Below the pieces are notes generated by a model. It made no database searches, was not told the DNA's origin, and was given only the letters and a program-made list of their open reading frames with translations. From Bacteroidales bacterium UBA5326 (GTDB lineage: Bacteria; Bacteroidota; Bacteroidia; Bacteroidales; UBA932), in NCBI GenBank assembly GCA_002408205.1, contig DHQY01000008.1:34756-87495 (forward strand): 52,740 bases of DNA, written 5' to 3'. Positions 40,670-49,539 of this stretch are shown here, in pieces. Positions within the stretch are counted from its first letter, which is position 1. Every line of letters begins with the position of its first letter. A program made the translations under genes and the position numbers.

Positions 40670-40702
40670 TTGCAAAGATAAATAAAATGACTATCTTCGC
40701 AA
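40670..40702. promoter_or_regulatory. Interlocked recQ and pckA promoters
   Basis: Plus strand: TTG (40670-40672), 19 bases, TATCTTCG (40692-40699, one mismatch), reading to pckA. Minus strand: TTG (40700-40702), 19 bases, TATCTTTG (40673-40680), reading to recQ. Each -33 abuts the other's -7, so both promoters occupy the same 33 bases on opposite strands and cannot be bound at once. Confidence 0.7.
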
Positions 40703-40752
40703 CTTGGTAAAAAAGGGTTTTATTAATAAAATATATATTTAATTAATTGATT

Positions 40753-42345
40753 ATGAGCAAAATTGATTTATCAAAGTATGGTATTGAGAATGTAGGGAAA
40801 ATCATTTACAATCCGTCTTACGAGGAATTGTACCAGGCGGAAATGGATCCCTCGAACGAAGGTTTCGAAAAAGGCGTGTTATCCAATTTGGGAGCGGTAA
40901 ATGTAAAGACCGGTATTTTCACCGGACGTTCCCCAAAAGATAAATACATTGTTAAGGATGCCACTACCGAAAACACCATCTGGTGGGACGGAAAGATCAA
41001 CAAACCCGTTTCTACGGAAGTATGGAAATCTCTTAAAGCCATTTCTCAAAAACAAATGTCCAATAAGGAGAAACTTTATGTGGTTGATGTATTTTGCGGT
41101 ACCAATCCAGATACCCGCCTGAAAGTACGCTTTATTATGGAAGTAGCCTGGCAGGCTCATTTTGTGACCAACATGTTCATTCGTCCTTCCGGATATGAAC
41201 TGGAACACTTCGGCGAACCCGATTTTGTGATGATAAACTCATCTAAGGCAGTGAATCCCAACTGGAAAGAACAGGGTCTGAATTCAGAAGTTTTTGTGGT
41301 GTTCAACCTCACTGAACGTATGTCTGTAGTGGGTGGTACCTGGTATGGCGGTGAAATGAAGAAGGGGATCTTCTCCATGATGAACTACTACCTGCCGCTG
41401 AAGGGTATTGCTTCTATGCACTGTTCGGCCAATGTGGGCGACAACGGCGACGTGGCCGTATTCTTTGGACTCTCCGGTACCGGAAAGACTACTTTGTCTG
41501 CAGATCCCAAACGTTACCTGATTGGTGATGACGAGCACGGCTGGGACGATCACGGAGTATTCAACTACGAAGGCGGCTGCTATGCCAAATGTATAGATCT
41601 TACCCAGGAAAAAGAACCGGATATCTGGAAGGCAATCCGTCGCGATGCATTACTCGAAAATGTGACCATTCTGCCCGACGGAACTCCCGACTTTGCTGAC
41701 GGCTCAGTTACCGAAAATACTCGTGTTTCCTATCCTATATACTTTATCAATAAGATTGTATTGCCTTCAAAGGCAGGGCATGCCAAGAAAGTTATCTATC
41801 TTTCCGCCGACGCTTACGGTGTATTGCCTCCGGTTTCTATTCTGGATGAAAATCAGGCCCAGTATCACTTCCTTTGCGGTTATACTTCCAAGCTGGCCGG
41901 AACAGAGCGCGGTATTACAGAACCCGTTCCTTCTTTTTCGGCTGCTTTTGGCGAAGCTTTCCTGACCGTTCATCCTACTCTTTATGCGAAGAACCTGGTT
42001 AAGAAAATGAAAGAGCACGGAGCCAAGGCTTACCTGGTGAACACCGGATGGAACGGTACCGGCAAACGGATCTCCCTCAAGGATACACGCGCTATTATTG
42101 ATGCTATCCTGGACGGAAGCATTGAAAAAGCGCCTACCAAACATATTCCTGTTATGAACCTGACAGTTCCTACTTCGCTGCCCAACGTAAGCGAAGGCAT
42201 TTTGGATCCCCGCGATTCGTATGCCCATGTTGATGAATGGACTGAAAAGGCCAAGAAGCTTGCTGCCAAGTACATTAAGGATTTTGAACAATATTGCGAT
42301 AACGATGCTGCCCGTGCATTGGTGGCTTCCGGTCCGCAACTGTAA
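40753..42345 (+). CDS. pckA: Phosphoenolpyruvate carboxykinase (ATP)
   Basis: 530 residues from the ATG at 40753. The kinase P-loop is GLSGTGKTTLSAD, followed by the metal-binding DDEHGW and FNYEGGCYAKCIDLT. FTGRSPKDKYIVKD lies near the N-terminus. It converts oxaloacetate and ATP to phosphoenolpyruvate, CO2 and ADP; in fermenting Bacteroidetes the reverse, CO2-fixing direction toward succinate is often important. The leader is about 48 bases and AT-rich. The gene ends at the 18-bp terminator at 42354. Confidence 0.98.
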   Translation: MSKIDLSKYGIENVGKIIYNPSYEELYQAEMDPSNEGFEKGVLSNLGAVNVKTGIFTGRSPKDKYIVKDATTENTIWWDGKINKPVSTEVWKSLKAISQKQMSNKEKLYVVDVFCGTNPDTRLKVRFIMEVAWQAHFVTNMFIRPSGYELEHFGEPDFVMINSSKAVNPNWKEQGLNSEVFVVFNLTERMSVVGGTWYGGEMKKGIFSMMNYYLPLKGIASMHCSANVGDNGDVAVFFGLSGTGKTTLSADPKRYLIGDDEHGWDDHGVFNYEGGCYAKCIDLTQEKEPDIWKAIRRDALLENVTILPDGTPDFADGSVTENTRVSYPIYFINKIVLPSKAGHAKKVIYLSADAYGVLPPVSILDENQAQYHFLCGYTSKLAGTERGITEPVPSFSAAFGEAFLTVHPTLYAKNLVKKMKEHGAKAYLVNTGWNGTGKRISLKDTRAIIDAILDGSIEKAPTKHIPVMNLTVPTSLPNVSEGILDPRDSYAHVDEWTEKAKKLAAKYIKDFEQYCDNDAARALVASGPQL

Positions 42346-42353
42346 AGATTTAT

Positions 42354-42397
42354 GGAAATAAAAAAAGCTGCCCGAATGAGCAGCTTTTTTTATTTCC
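42354..42397. terminator. Perfect 18-bp bidirectional terminator
   Basis: Arms 42354-42371 and 42380-42397 are exact reverse complements with an 8-base loop. The AGCTGC/GCAGCT core is flanked by A7 and T7. It serves the convergent pckA and pfkA genes and has the same design as the terminator at 568-620. Confidence 0.92.
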
Positions 42398-42406
42398 GGA
42401 ATTCAG

Positions 42407-43648
42407 TTAAAATTTCAGGATCTTATGGAAGTCGAATTCCTCGGGATTGGGGACGAGTGCCTTGGCAGCCTCGTAGTCCTCTTTGGTTATGTAGTCCATA
42501 ATGTGACGCATATAAAACTGGACTTCGTGTGATTTCATATTAACCTGGCGTGGAGGAATTTTTCCGGTGATCGGGTCCTGCAGGTCCTGAAGGAAGAGGG
42601 GAATGATCTTTCCGTTACCGTCACGGCAGACCATACAACCGCTTACTCCTTTAATAAAGAGTTCGTAAACACCCATTCCCAGCATGGAGCAATATTCCAG
42701 GTCATACGATTTGGGGGTGATACATCTTACTTCGTACCCGACTTCTACCGGACGCGTTTTAACCTTAATACCCAGATTCTTAAGTTTATTTTCCACCATC
42801 TCGTTGATGATATGCGATTTGGAAACCTTGCCCAGTTCGGGATGGCCGTGGTCGTCATATGTGAAGGCAATGCCTGAATTCTTTACATCTTCTTCTGACA
42901 GGAATTCAAAAACGCCTTCCGATATCATGGCGGCTCCGTAAGGAATGTTGCGCAGCTGACGCTTAATAATGGAAGAAATGATGAGGTTAACTATCTTTGC
43001 TGTGGTTAGTTCGGTTTTGTAGAACATTTCCGGAATAACGATCATCGGGAAATGACAGGACGAGCCAATCCCGAAAGCCAGATGGCCTGCGGTGCGTCCC
43101 ATGGCTGTTACAATAAACCAGTTTTCGCTGGTACGGGCATCTTCATATACGGTACGTCCCAGATCTGTTCCCTGGGCTTTGGCGCTCTGGTATCCGAATG
43201 TGGGAATACCTTCCGGTAAGGGTAGGTCGTTGTCGATGGTTTTGGGTACGTGAATGTTTGCTATATTGTACTGTTTTTCAACCAGGAATTTGGAAATGCG
43301 ATTGGCAGTGGATGCCGTATCGTCACCTCCGACAGTCACCAGTAATTTTACGTTGTTGTCTTTGAAAAAATCCAGATTAAAACGTTCTTCGAAATCCTGC
43401 GCAGTGGGTTTAAAACGGCTCATCCTCAAATAAGAACCACCTCTGTTGAATAACATGTCCGCTTTGTCGAAATCGAGATCTTCCTGACGGCATTTCTCTT
43501 TGCAGAACAAACCGGTATACCCCCCGTGGAGTCCTATTACCCTGTATCCTTTTGTGATGAACGTTTTTGTTATGGTACATACTACGGTATTGATTCCCGG
43601 AGCGGGACCGCCACCGCATAAAATGGCTACTGATTGTTGTTTTTCCAT
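42407..43648 (-). CDS. pfkA: 6-phosphofructokinase, PPi-type signature
   Basis: 413 residues, longer than the 320-residue ATP-dependent bacterial enzyme. The N-terminal GGGPAPGIN binds the phosphoryl donor. GGDDT (107-111) has Asp110 where ATP enzymes have Gly (GGDGS), and KTIDND (136-141) has Lys where ATP enzymes have Gly. Both changes mark pyrophosphate-dependent phosphofructokinases, which run reversibly between fructose-6-phosphate and fructose-1,6-bisphosphate. It is convergent with pckA and divergent from the XylR-like regulator. Confidence 0.94.
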   Translation of the reverse strand: MEKQQSVAILCGGGPAPGINTVVCTITKTFITKGYRVIGLHGGYTGLFCKEKCRQEDLDFDKADMLFNRGGSYLRMSRFKPTAQDFEERFNLDFFKDNNVKLLVTVGGDDTASTANRISKFLVEKQYNIANIHVPKTIDNDLPLPEGIPTFGYQSAKAQGTDLGRTVYEDARTSENWFIVTAMGRTAGHLAFGIGSSCHFPMIVIPEMFYKTELTTAKIVNLIISSIIKRQLRNIPYGAAMISEGVFEFLSEEDVKNSGIAFTYDDHGHPELGKVSKSHIINEMVENKLKNLGIKVKTRPVEVGYEVRCITPKSYDLEYCSMLGMGVYELFIKGVSGCMVCRDGNGKIIPLFLQDLQDPITGKIPPRQVNMKSHEVQFYMRHIMDYITKEDYEAAKALVPNPEEFDFHKILKF

Positions 43649-43670
43649 GGTATTTGATGTTTTGAAGCCG

Positions 43671-43678
43671 CAAATTTA
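43671..43678 (-). promoter_or_regulatory. pfkA promoter -7 element
   Basis: TAAATTTG on the minus strand, 22 bases before the start codon at 43648. No TTG at the 19-base spacing. No clear element was found for the divergent gene at 43711. Confidence 0.4.
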
Positions 43679-43710
43679 CAAAAAATACTATTCATTTGTA
43701 CATTTACAAA

Positions 43711-44868
43711 ATGATCCGTCTAATTATCCTTTCGGATTTTACTGAGGCATTTGCACATAAACTGCTGCGCGGTATTATGGAATATTCCAGGCAGACCGAA
43801 CCCTGGGCAGTTTGTCGTATGCCGCCGGCCTACAAGGTGCAGACGGGGATAGAAGGAGTGCTGGCCTGGGCGGGGATATGGAAAGCCGATGCCATTATTG
43901 GCCAGTTCAACGATGATGACCCCATTGAGCTTTTTGAGAAGAACGGCATAGTGGTCGTAGCACAGGATTTCAATTCGCGTTTTGAACGGATCACTAATAT
44001 TACCAGTGATTACCTGCTAACGGGACAAATGGCGGCCGATTTCTTTTTGCGCAAAGGCTTCCGGAATTTTGCATTTTACGGGTATAAAAAAGCGGTTTGG
44101 TCCGATGAACGTTTTGAAGGATTTCGCCGGTGTCTGTGCGAGGCCGGGTATGAAAATAATATATATGAATACAATCACCAGCCATTGGGAAGTCTTTGGT
44201 ATTATCAGACCGAACCGGTGAGCGAATGGATTGTTCAGCTGCCCAAACCGGTGGCATTACTTACTTGTGACGATAACCAGGGAAATAAGATTGCCGAAGT
44301 ATGCAAACTGACAGGTATCCGTATCCCGCAGGATGTAGCTGTGCTGGGGGTGGACAACGACGAAACCATTTGCGATCTGACCGATCCTCCCCTTTCGAGC
44401 ATCAGCCTCTCCATTGAAAAAGCAGGATATGAAACGGCCCGGCAAATTGAGCTCCTGGTCAGAGGAAGAGCCGCCGGACGGCAGGATGTTGTAATTCATC
44501 CCTGTGGCGTAATAAACAGGGCTTCTACAGATCTGTTTGCCACAAACGACGAATACGTAAGCCAGGCTCTGAGGTATATACACGCTCATCTGGGTTCGAA
44601 GCTGACTGTAGACGATATTGTAAAAAAACTGCCTCTTTCCAGGAGGCTTTTTGAAATGCGTTTCCGTAAAATAACCGGTATGCCGGTTTATCAATATATA
44701 TGGAACGAACGCATAGAAAAATTTATCCGTACGTTATTGGCAACAGAAAAATCTATTGCAGAAATATTAATGGAAACAGGAGAAATAGATTATCATAATT
44801 TCTCCAGAATATTTCGTAAAATGAAAGGCTGTTCACCTACCTGTTACCGGAAGTATCACAAGGTCTGA
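43711..44868 (+). CDS. XylR-like AraC-family transcriptional regulator
   Basis: 385 residues from the ATG at 43711 (the in-frame TTG at 43696 is less likely). The N-terminal 275 residues resemble a periplasmic-binding/LacI-type sugar sensor: VLGVDNDETICDLTDPPLSSISLSIEKAGYETA is the usual effector-domain pattern. The C-terminal 100 residues are an AraC double helix-turn-helix (LTVDDIVKKLPLSRRLFEMRFRK, then IAEILMETGEIDYHNFSRIFRKMKG). This arrangement is that of XylR-type regulators, which sense sugars in the cytoplasm. The two genes that follow, a ROK kinase and a GH2 hydrolase, are the likely targets. Confidence 0.9.
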   Translation: MIRLIILSDFTEAFAHKLLRGIMEYSRQTEPWAVCRMPPAYKVQTGIEGVLAWAGIWKADAIIGQFNDDDPIELFEKNGIVVVAQDFNSRFERITNITSDYLLTGQMAADFFLRKGFRNFAFYGYKKAVWSDERFEGFRRCLCEAGYENNIYEYNHQPLGSLWYYQTEPVSEWIVQLPKPVALLTCDDNQGNKIAEVCKLTGIRIPQDVAVLGVDNDETICDLTDPPLSSISLSIEKAGYETARQIELLVRGRAAGRQDVVIHPCGVINRASTDLFATNDEYVSQALRYIHAHLGSKLTVDDIVKKLPLSRRLFEMRFRKITGMPVYQYIWNERIEKFIRTLLATEKSIAEILMETGEIDYHNFSRIFRKMKGCSPTCYRKYHKV

Positions 44869-44946
44869 TTGTTGACGTGGTTATTATTTTTCGTAAAATG
44901 AGGAATATTATGCGCAAATTAATATATACCTAATCTTTTTATACGA

Positions 44947-44954
44947 TAGCTTTG
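44947..44954 (+). promoter_or_regulatory. ROK kinase promoter -7 element
   Basis: TAGCTTTG is followed after one base by ATG AGA AAT ATA TAA, a four-codon ORF, and then by the kinase ATG at 44973. The octamer TATGAGAA occurs at both 44955 and 44972. No -33 TTG at the standard spacing. Confidence 0.45.
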
Positions 44955-44972
44955 TATGAGAAATATATAAAT

Positions 44973-45800
44973 ATGAGAATTGGTGTAGATCTTGGCGGAA
45001 CGAACCTGAGGCTGGGTTTAGTGGAAAACGGAGAGGTAATAAAGAAAATCTCTCTGCCTTCTCCTGCCAATAAAATGTCGTATGAACAGAGTATAGAATA
45101 CCTGAAGGATTCTGTGGAATGTCTGATTAAACCCAAAGTAGACGGGATAGGCATTGGCGTACCGTCTATAGTTGATACGAAAAAAGGCATTGTTTACGAT
45201 GTGGTAAACATTTCGTCGTGGCGTGAAGTGCATCTGAAAAAAATACTGGAAGAGTTGTTGCATATTCCCGTATTTGTTAATAACGACTGTAACTGTTTTG
45301 TTCTGGGGGAACACCTTTACGGTCCGGGAAGAAAATACAGTCACCTGGCAGGTGTCACCCTGGGGACAGGATTGGGTATGGGACTGATACTGAACGGAGA
45401 GTTGTACGAAGGGAATAACGGCGGGGCAGGAGAAATAGGTTGTTTGCCTTATTTGGACCAAAATCTGGAATATTACTGCAGTGCGAATTTTTTTGCCGGA
45501 AAGGATACGACCGGTAAAATAGCTTCCGGGCAGGCTGGGGAAGGTGATGAAAAGGCCCTGGCCCTGTGGGCGGAATTTGGAATGCACGTTGGCAATATGA
45601 TCCTGTCTGTCATGTATAGCTACGATCCCCAGGCGATTGTTTTAGGCGGCGGACTGGCCGCCTCTTTCAGACTTTTTGAACCGGCCATGCGGGAAACCAT
45701 GAGAAACTATGCTTATAAGAGGGCTTTGGACAGAATTTATATATATGTATCACATTTGGCAGATGCCGGCATACTTGGAGCTTCCTCACTAACAAAATAA
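44973..45800 (+). CDS. ROK-family sugar kinase
   Basis: 275 residues from the ATG at 44973. The phosphate-binding start is GVDLGGTNLRLGLVENG, and the catalytic Asp is probably in VNNDCNCF. GVTLGTGLGMGLILNGELY and IVLGGGLAASF are further ROK motifs. The zinc-binding CxCGxxGC motif of classical ROK glucokinases is not present; the region reads GEIGCLPYLDQNLEYYCS instead. It should phosphorylate a hexose or amino sugar. With the XylR-like regulator upstream and GH2 11 bases downstream, it probably traps the sugar released by that hydrolase. Confidence 0.9.
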   Translation: MRIGVDLGGTNLRLGLVENGEVIKKISLPSPANKMSYEQSIEYLKDSVECLIKPKVDGIGIGVPSIVDTKKGIVYDVVNISSWREVHLKKILEELLHIPVFVNNDCNCFVLGEHLYGPGRKYSHLAGVTLGTGLGMGLILNGELYEGNNGGAGEIGCLPYLDQNLEYYCSANFFAGKDTTGKIASGQAGEGDEKALALWAEFGMHVGNMILSVMYSYDPQAIVLGGGLAASFRLFEPAMRETMRNYAYKRALDRIYIYVSHLADAGILGASSLTK

Positions 45801-45811
45801 TATATAATACA

Positions 45812-48382
45812 ATGAAGACTATCGGCAGATTCTTTTTATTATCCTGGATTATGGCATTGGCGTGCACCCAGGCAGGTCCCTCACATATTAAATTGTCGGA
45901 TAACTGGACTCTTCAACAACAGGGCGATCCGGGAAAAGAATATCCGGCACGCGTGCCTTCTACCGTAATGGGGGTTTTGAGAGCCAACGGCTTGTATTCA
46001 GATATCTTTCTGGATGACAACTACCTGAAAGCCGGCAAAAGCCTGTTCGATTCTGTGTGGAAATATACAACCCGTTTTTCATGCGACCTTTCGCACGGTA
46101 AATACGTTACGCTCCGTTTTGAAGGTCTCAATTACTACTCGGGTATCCGCCTGAACGGTAATCAGATAGCCTCGGCCGATACGGCATACGGCGTTTTCCG
46201 CACGTACACCTATGATGTTACTCCTCTGGTGAAGCACAATAACGTACTTGAGGTGGAATTGTCGCGCGCAGTTCCCGGCGATCTTAACATTGGGTTTGTT
46301 GACTGGAACCCGAGACCTTTGGATGAAAGCATGGGTATTGTAAGGGATGTAACGCTCAAGACCACAGGTAGCGTCCGAATAGATAATCCTTTTGTTAAAC
46401 CATCTGTAAACCTGGTAACGCTTGAGGAAGCCGATCTGACCGTTACCGCAGCACTCGTAAATCTTTCTGAGGAGACGGTCTCAGGCACGCTCAAAGGAAC
46501 CATCGAGGAAAAAATCTTCCGGATGGATGTGACCCTGCAGCCTAAAGAATGCAAAACAGTAGCGATGACTCCCGAATCGTCCCCTGAGCTTCATTTTGAT
46601 CATCCCAGGCTTTGGTGGTGCCATACTATGGGTACGCCCGAACTTTATGAACTGACATTAGATTTCATAATTGACAGCGAATTATCAGATACAGAAAGCG
46701 TAACATTTGGAATTCGTGAGATAGATTCCTATCTGACTGCAGACCAGCACAGGGGTTTCCGCCTCAATGGCAGGGAGGTCCTGCTGACAAGCGCCGGATG
46801 GACAGACCGTATTTTCCTGGACGATACGCCGGAAGACATAGATATTCAGCTTAGGTACGTAAAAGACATGAATTTAAACAGTGTTCGTTTTGAAAACATC
46901 TGGGGGACTGATCATACGTTGTATGATCTTTGCGACCGTTACGGATTGCTGGCTCTGGTTGGCTGGAGTTGTTTCTGGGAATGGGAATCGTATTCCGGCG
47001 TTCCCGACGATGAATACGGCTCTGTAAAGACACAGGCACAAATGGATCTTGCCGTGAAATATTGGCACGATCAGGTGATCCGGCTGCGTAATCATCCCTC
47101 TGTATTCGCCTGGATGGCCGGCAGTGACAAACTCCCCAGGCCGGAACTCGAGAAACGTTATCTGGATCTCTATTCGCAACTCGATTACAGACCCTATGTC
47201 GGAGCTGCCGGTAAGCGTTACAGTGAACTGAGCGGGCCTACGGGAACCAAGATGGCTGGCCCTTATGAATACGTAGGACCTTCTTACTGGTTCACCGATA
47301 CCGCAAACGGAGGCGCGTTCGGGTTCAATACAGAGACTGGTATTGGAGCCCAATTGCCTGTAATAGAGTCGCTCAAAAAAATGATCTCTCCGGGAAACCT
47401 CTGGCCGGTGAGCAAAATGTGGAATGTACATTGTACTACTTCCGCTACTGCCATGAATTCTATGGACATTCTTACCGGAGCCATAAACGCAAAGTACGGA
47501 GAGGCTTCTTCGTTGGAAGAGTATATGAAGAATGCTCACGCATTGAATTACGAAGGAACAAAGGCTATGTTCGAAGCCTTCCGGGCCAACATTCCCCACA
47601 CAACGGGGATTGTACAATGGATGCTGAATTCTGCCTGGCCGTCGCTTTACTGGCAACTGTACGACTATTATCTCATTCCCACTGCTGGCTACTATGGGGT
47701 TAAAAAAGCAAACAACCCGCTGCAGCTGATCTATAACTACAAGGACCGCTCTGTATATGCTGTGAACGAGACAGGTCAATCTACACAGGGTCAGAACCTA
47801 AGAAGTCTGGTGACCCTGATGGATGCTCAATGCCGCATACTTCTGAAAGAAGAAAAAGCGCTGGATGTCCCCGTACGGAATCCCGTCAGAATAGCCAATA
47901 CGGGAGCATATGGCCAGGATAGATTTCTTTCACTTAAAATAACCGATTCAACCGGAACGGTGCTGACCGATAATTTTTATTGTTTGCCGGCACGCGACGA
48001 TGTGTTTGACTGGGATGCCACAACATGGTTTTATACTCCCGTAAAAACATATGCCGATATGCAGTTCGTAAGTGCCCTTCCACCCGTTGAAGTGCATATG
48101 GAGACAGAGCAGGACAATGCTTCCGATAATCTGTTACTTAAAGTGATGCTGGAGAATACATCTGAATGGGTGGCATATATGAATACATTAACCATAAAAG
48201 ATGAAACGGGTGAGATCATTTATCCGGCATTCTGGAGTGATAACTACTTTAGTATGATCCCCGGAGATAAATGTATAGTAACTTGTTCTGTTCCTGCCGG
48301 GAAAGTTCAGGGAAAGAGTTTGACGCTCATCCTTGACGGCTGGAATACTCAAAGAGTTGAAAGGTATCTCCAGAGTTTGTGA
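45812..48382 (+). CDS. GH2 glycosidase, exo-beta-glucosaminidase-like
   Basis: 856 residues with an N-terminal signal (FFLLSWIMALAC; Cys18 may be lipidated, but the lipobox is weak). The order is that of GH2: jelly-roll domain (about 25-190), Ig-like domain (about 200-315), TIM barrel (about 320-640) and two C-terminal beta domains. The acid/base position reads AGSD (Asp439) rather than the usual NE, and the nucleophile Glu508 is in FNTETG. Asp plus Glu about 70 residues apart is the signature of the exo-beta-D-glucosaminidase (CsxA) and related mannoside branch. The substrate is thus a beta-linked glucosaminide or mannoside; which one is uncertain. The 3' end overlaps maf by 34 bases. Confidence 0.88.
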   Translation: MKTIGRFFLLSWIMALACTQAGPSHIKLSDNWTLQQQGDPGKEYPARVPSTVMGVLRANGLYSDIFLDDNYLKAGKSLFDSVWKYTTRFSCDLSHGKYVTLRFEGLNYYSGIRLNGNQIASADTAYGVFRTYTYDVTPLVKHNNVLEVELSRAVPGDLNIGFVDWNPRPLDESMGIVRDVTLKTTGSVRIDNPFVKPSVNLVTLEEADLTVTAALVNLSEETVSGTLKGTIEEKIFRMDVTLQPKECKTVAMTPESSPELHFDHPRLWWCHTMGTPELYELTLDFIIDSELSDTESVTFGIREIDSYLTADQHRGFRLNGREVLLTSAGWTDRIFLDDTPEDIDIQLRYVKDMNLNSVRFENIWGTDHTLYDLCDRYGLLALVGWSCFWEWESYSGVPDDEYGSVKTQAQMDLAVKYWHDQVIRLRNHPSVFAWMAGSDKLPRPELEKRYLDLYSQLDYRPYVGAAGKRYSELSGPTGTKMAGPYEYVGPSYWFTDTANGGAFGFNTETGIGAQLPVIESLKKMISPGNLWPVSKMWNVHCTTSATAMNSMDILTGAINAKYGEASSLEEYMKNAHALNYEGTKAMFEAFRANIPHTTGIVQWMLNSAWPSLYWQLYDYYLIPTAGYYGVKKANNPLQLIYNYKDRSVYAVNETGQSTQGQNLRSLVTLMDAQCRILLKEEKALDVPVRNPVRIANTGAYGQDRFLSLKITDSTGTVLTDNFYCLPARDDVFDWDATTWFYTPVKTYADMQFVSALPPVEVHMETEQDNASDNLLLKVMLENTSEWVAYMNTLTIKDETGEIIYPAFWSDNYFSMIPGDKCIVTCSVPAGKVQGKSLTLILDGWNTQRVERYLQSL

Positions 48383-48966
48383 ACAGGCAGCCCCATTACG
48401 TTAAAGTAACTGCCTTCGATACGCTCAATACCGGCATAGCCTATCCATTCCTGAACGCCGTACGCGCCCGCCTTGTCGAATGGTTTGTATTTTTCAATAT
48501 AATAGGTGATTTCCTGTTCGGACAGGGGAGCAAACCATACAGTAGTTATATCTGAAAATCCAATGCCGGTTTCTCCAGCAAGAACATGGTCCGATGTTCG
48601 TAGAAAAACACCGGTAATGACCTGATGTGGACGGTCCGAGAGTACGGATAGCATTTTGTACGCTTCTCCGGCCGAGGCTGGTTTACCCAGGACGCCCCCG
48701 CCGCAAAACACAAGCGTATCTGCAGTGATGAGCAGTTCATCGGGTTCAAGATCCCTGGGAAAGGCTGCCGATTTGGCCCTGGCTAGCCATTCGGGGATTT
48801 CATACGGAGAAAGGCCTGAGGGATAGTCGTTCTCATTGAGATCGGGTACAGGCTGTACCGTAAAAGGGATGTCGAGCCCACTCAGCAGTTGTTCTCTGCG
48901 TGGCGAAGCAGAACCGAGTATTACCCGGTATTTATAAGGTTTATTCAGAAATAACGGTGGAGTCAT
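48349..48966 (-). CDS. maf: Maf-family nucleotide pyrophosphatase
   Basis: 205 residues. The N-terminal VILGSASPRREQLL is the phosphate-binding signature, ITADTLVFCGGGVLGKP holds the catalytic Asp, and DKAGAYGVQEW matches the YhdE subgroup. Members hydrolyse dTTP, UTP or modified nucleoside triphosphates as house-cleaning enzymes. It overlaps kdsC by 26 bases, an arrangement usual in Bacteroidetes, and overlaps the convergent GH2 gene at its 3' end. Confidence 0.95.
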   Translation of the reverse strand: MTPPLFLNKPYKYRVILGSASPRREQLLSGLDIPFTVQPVPDLNENDYPSGLSPYEIPEWLARAKSAAFPRDLEPDELLITADTLVFCGGGVLGKPASAGEAYKMLSVLSDRPHQVITGVFLRTSDHVLAGETGIGFSDITTVWFAPLSEQEITYYIEKYKPFDKAGAYGVQEWIGYAGIERIEGSYFNVMGLPVHKLWRYLSTL

Positions 48967-49462
48967 ACCATTGACCTTTCAAGCGCATGACCTGTTCAAT
49001 CAGGTCGCGGACACAACCCCTGCCGCCGGGAAACGGAGATATATAATGGGAAATCTTTCTGACTTCCATAGCAGCATCGGAAGGACAGAAGGGCAGTCCG
49101 CACGCTTCCATGGGAGGAATGTCGGGAATATCGTCACCGGCATACGCCACCTGAGAAGGTTCCAGACCGTATTTATGGCAGAAATCCATAAAGAAAGGGA
49201 GTTTGTTCCTGGCGCCGGAATAGATGTCTTTTACACCAATGTTTTTATATCTGAGGGCAACAGCCGGAGAAACACCGCCGGTAATAATGGCTACCGGATA
49301 ACCGTGTTCTACCGCCATACGTATGGCATAGCCGTCACGGGCATAATGAGTTCGCAAAAGGTCTCCGTCCGGCATTGAAATAACGCCTCCGTCTGTAAGG
49401 ACTCCGTCCACATCAAAAGCAAATGCTTTTATGTTGCGGAGCAGGCTCTTATAGTTACTCAT
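48941..49462 (-). CDS. kdsC: KdsC-type HAD phosphatase
   Basis: 173 residues, the normal length. FDVDGVLTDGG carries the nucleophile Asp and acid/base Asp, IITGG the Thr, and GDDIPDIPPM the metal ligands. It should remove phosphate from Kdo-8-phosphate in the Kdo branch of lipid A core synthesis. It shares its fold with the C-terminal domain of the CMP-nonulosonate synthetase at 20135, so the two are distant paralogues and either could act in nonulosonic acid synthesis. Placement with maf supports the Kdo role. The TATCTTTG element at 49492-49499 would drive it. Confidence 0.93.
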   Translation of the reverse strand: MSNYKSLLRNIKAFAFDVDGVLTDGGVISMPDGDLLRTHYARDGYAIRMAVEHGYPVAIITGGVSPAVALRYKNIGVKDIYSGARNKLPFFMDFCHKYGLEPSQVAYAGDDIPDIPPMEACGLPFCPSDAAMEVRKISHYISPFPGGRGCVRDLIEQVMRLKGQWYDSTVISE

Positions 49463-49491
49463 AAAGTAGAAATCTGTTTGGTATCGGAGGA

Positions 49492-49515
49492 CAAAGATAT
49501 ATTTTTTTAACTTTG
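49492..49515. promoter_or_regulatory. Divergent kdsC / lipoprotein -7 elements
   Basis: TATCTTTG on the minus strand (49492-49499) and TAACTTTG on the plus strand (49508-49515) are only 8 bases apart, within a GACAAAG/CTTTGTC inverted repeat. No -33 TTG at the 19-base spacing is seen for either. The elements are so close that simultaneous open complexes are unlikely. Confidence 0.55.
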
Positions 49516-49539
49516 TCAGGTAGTAAACTTAAAAACGAT

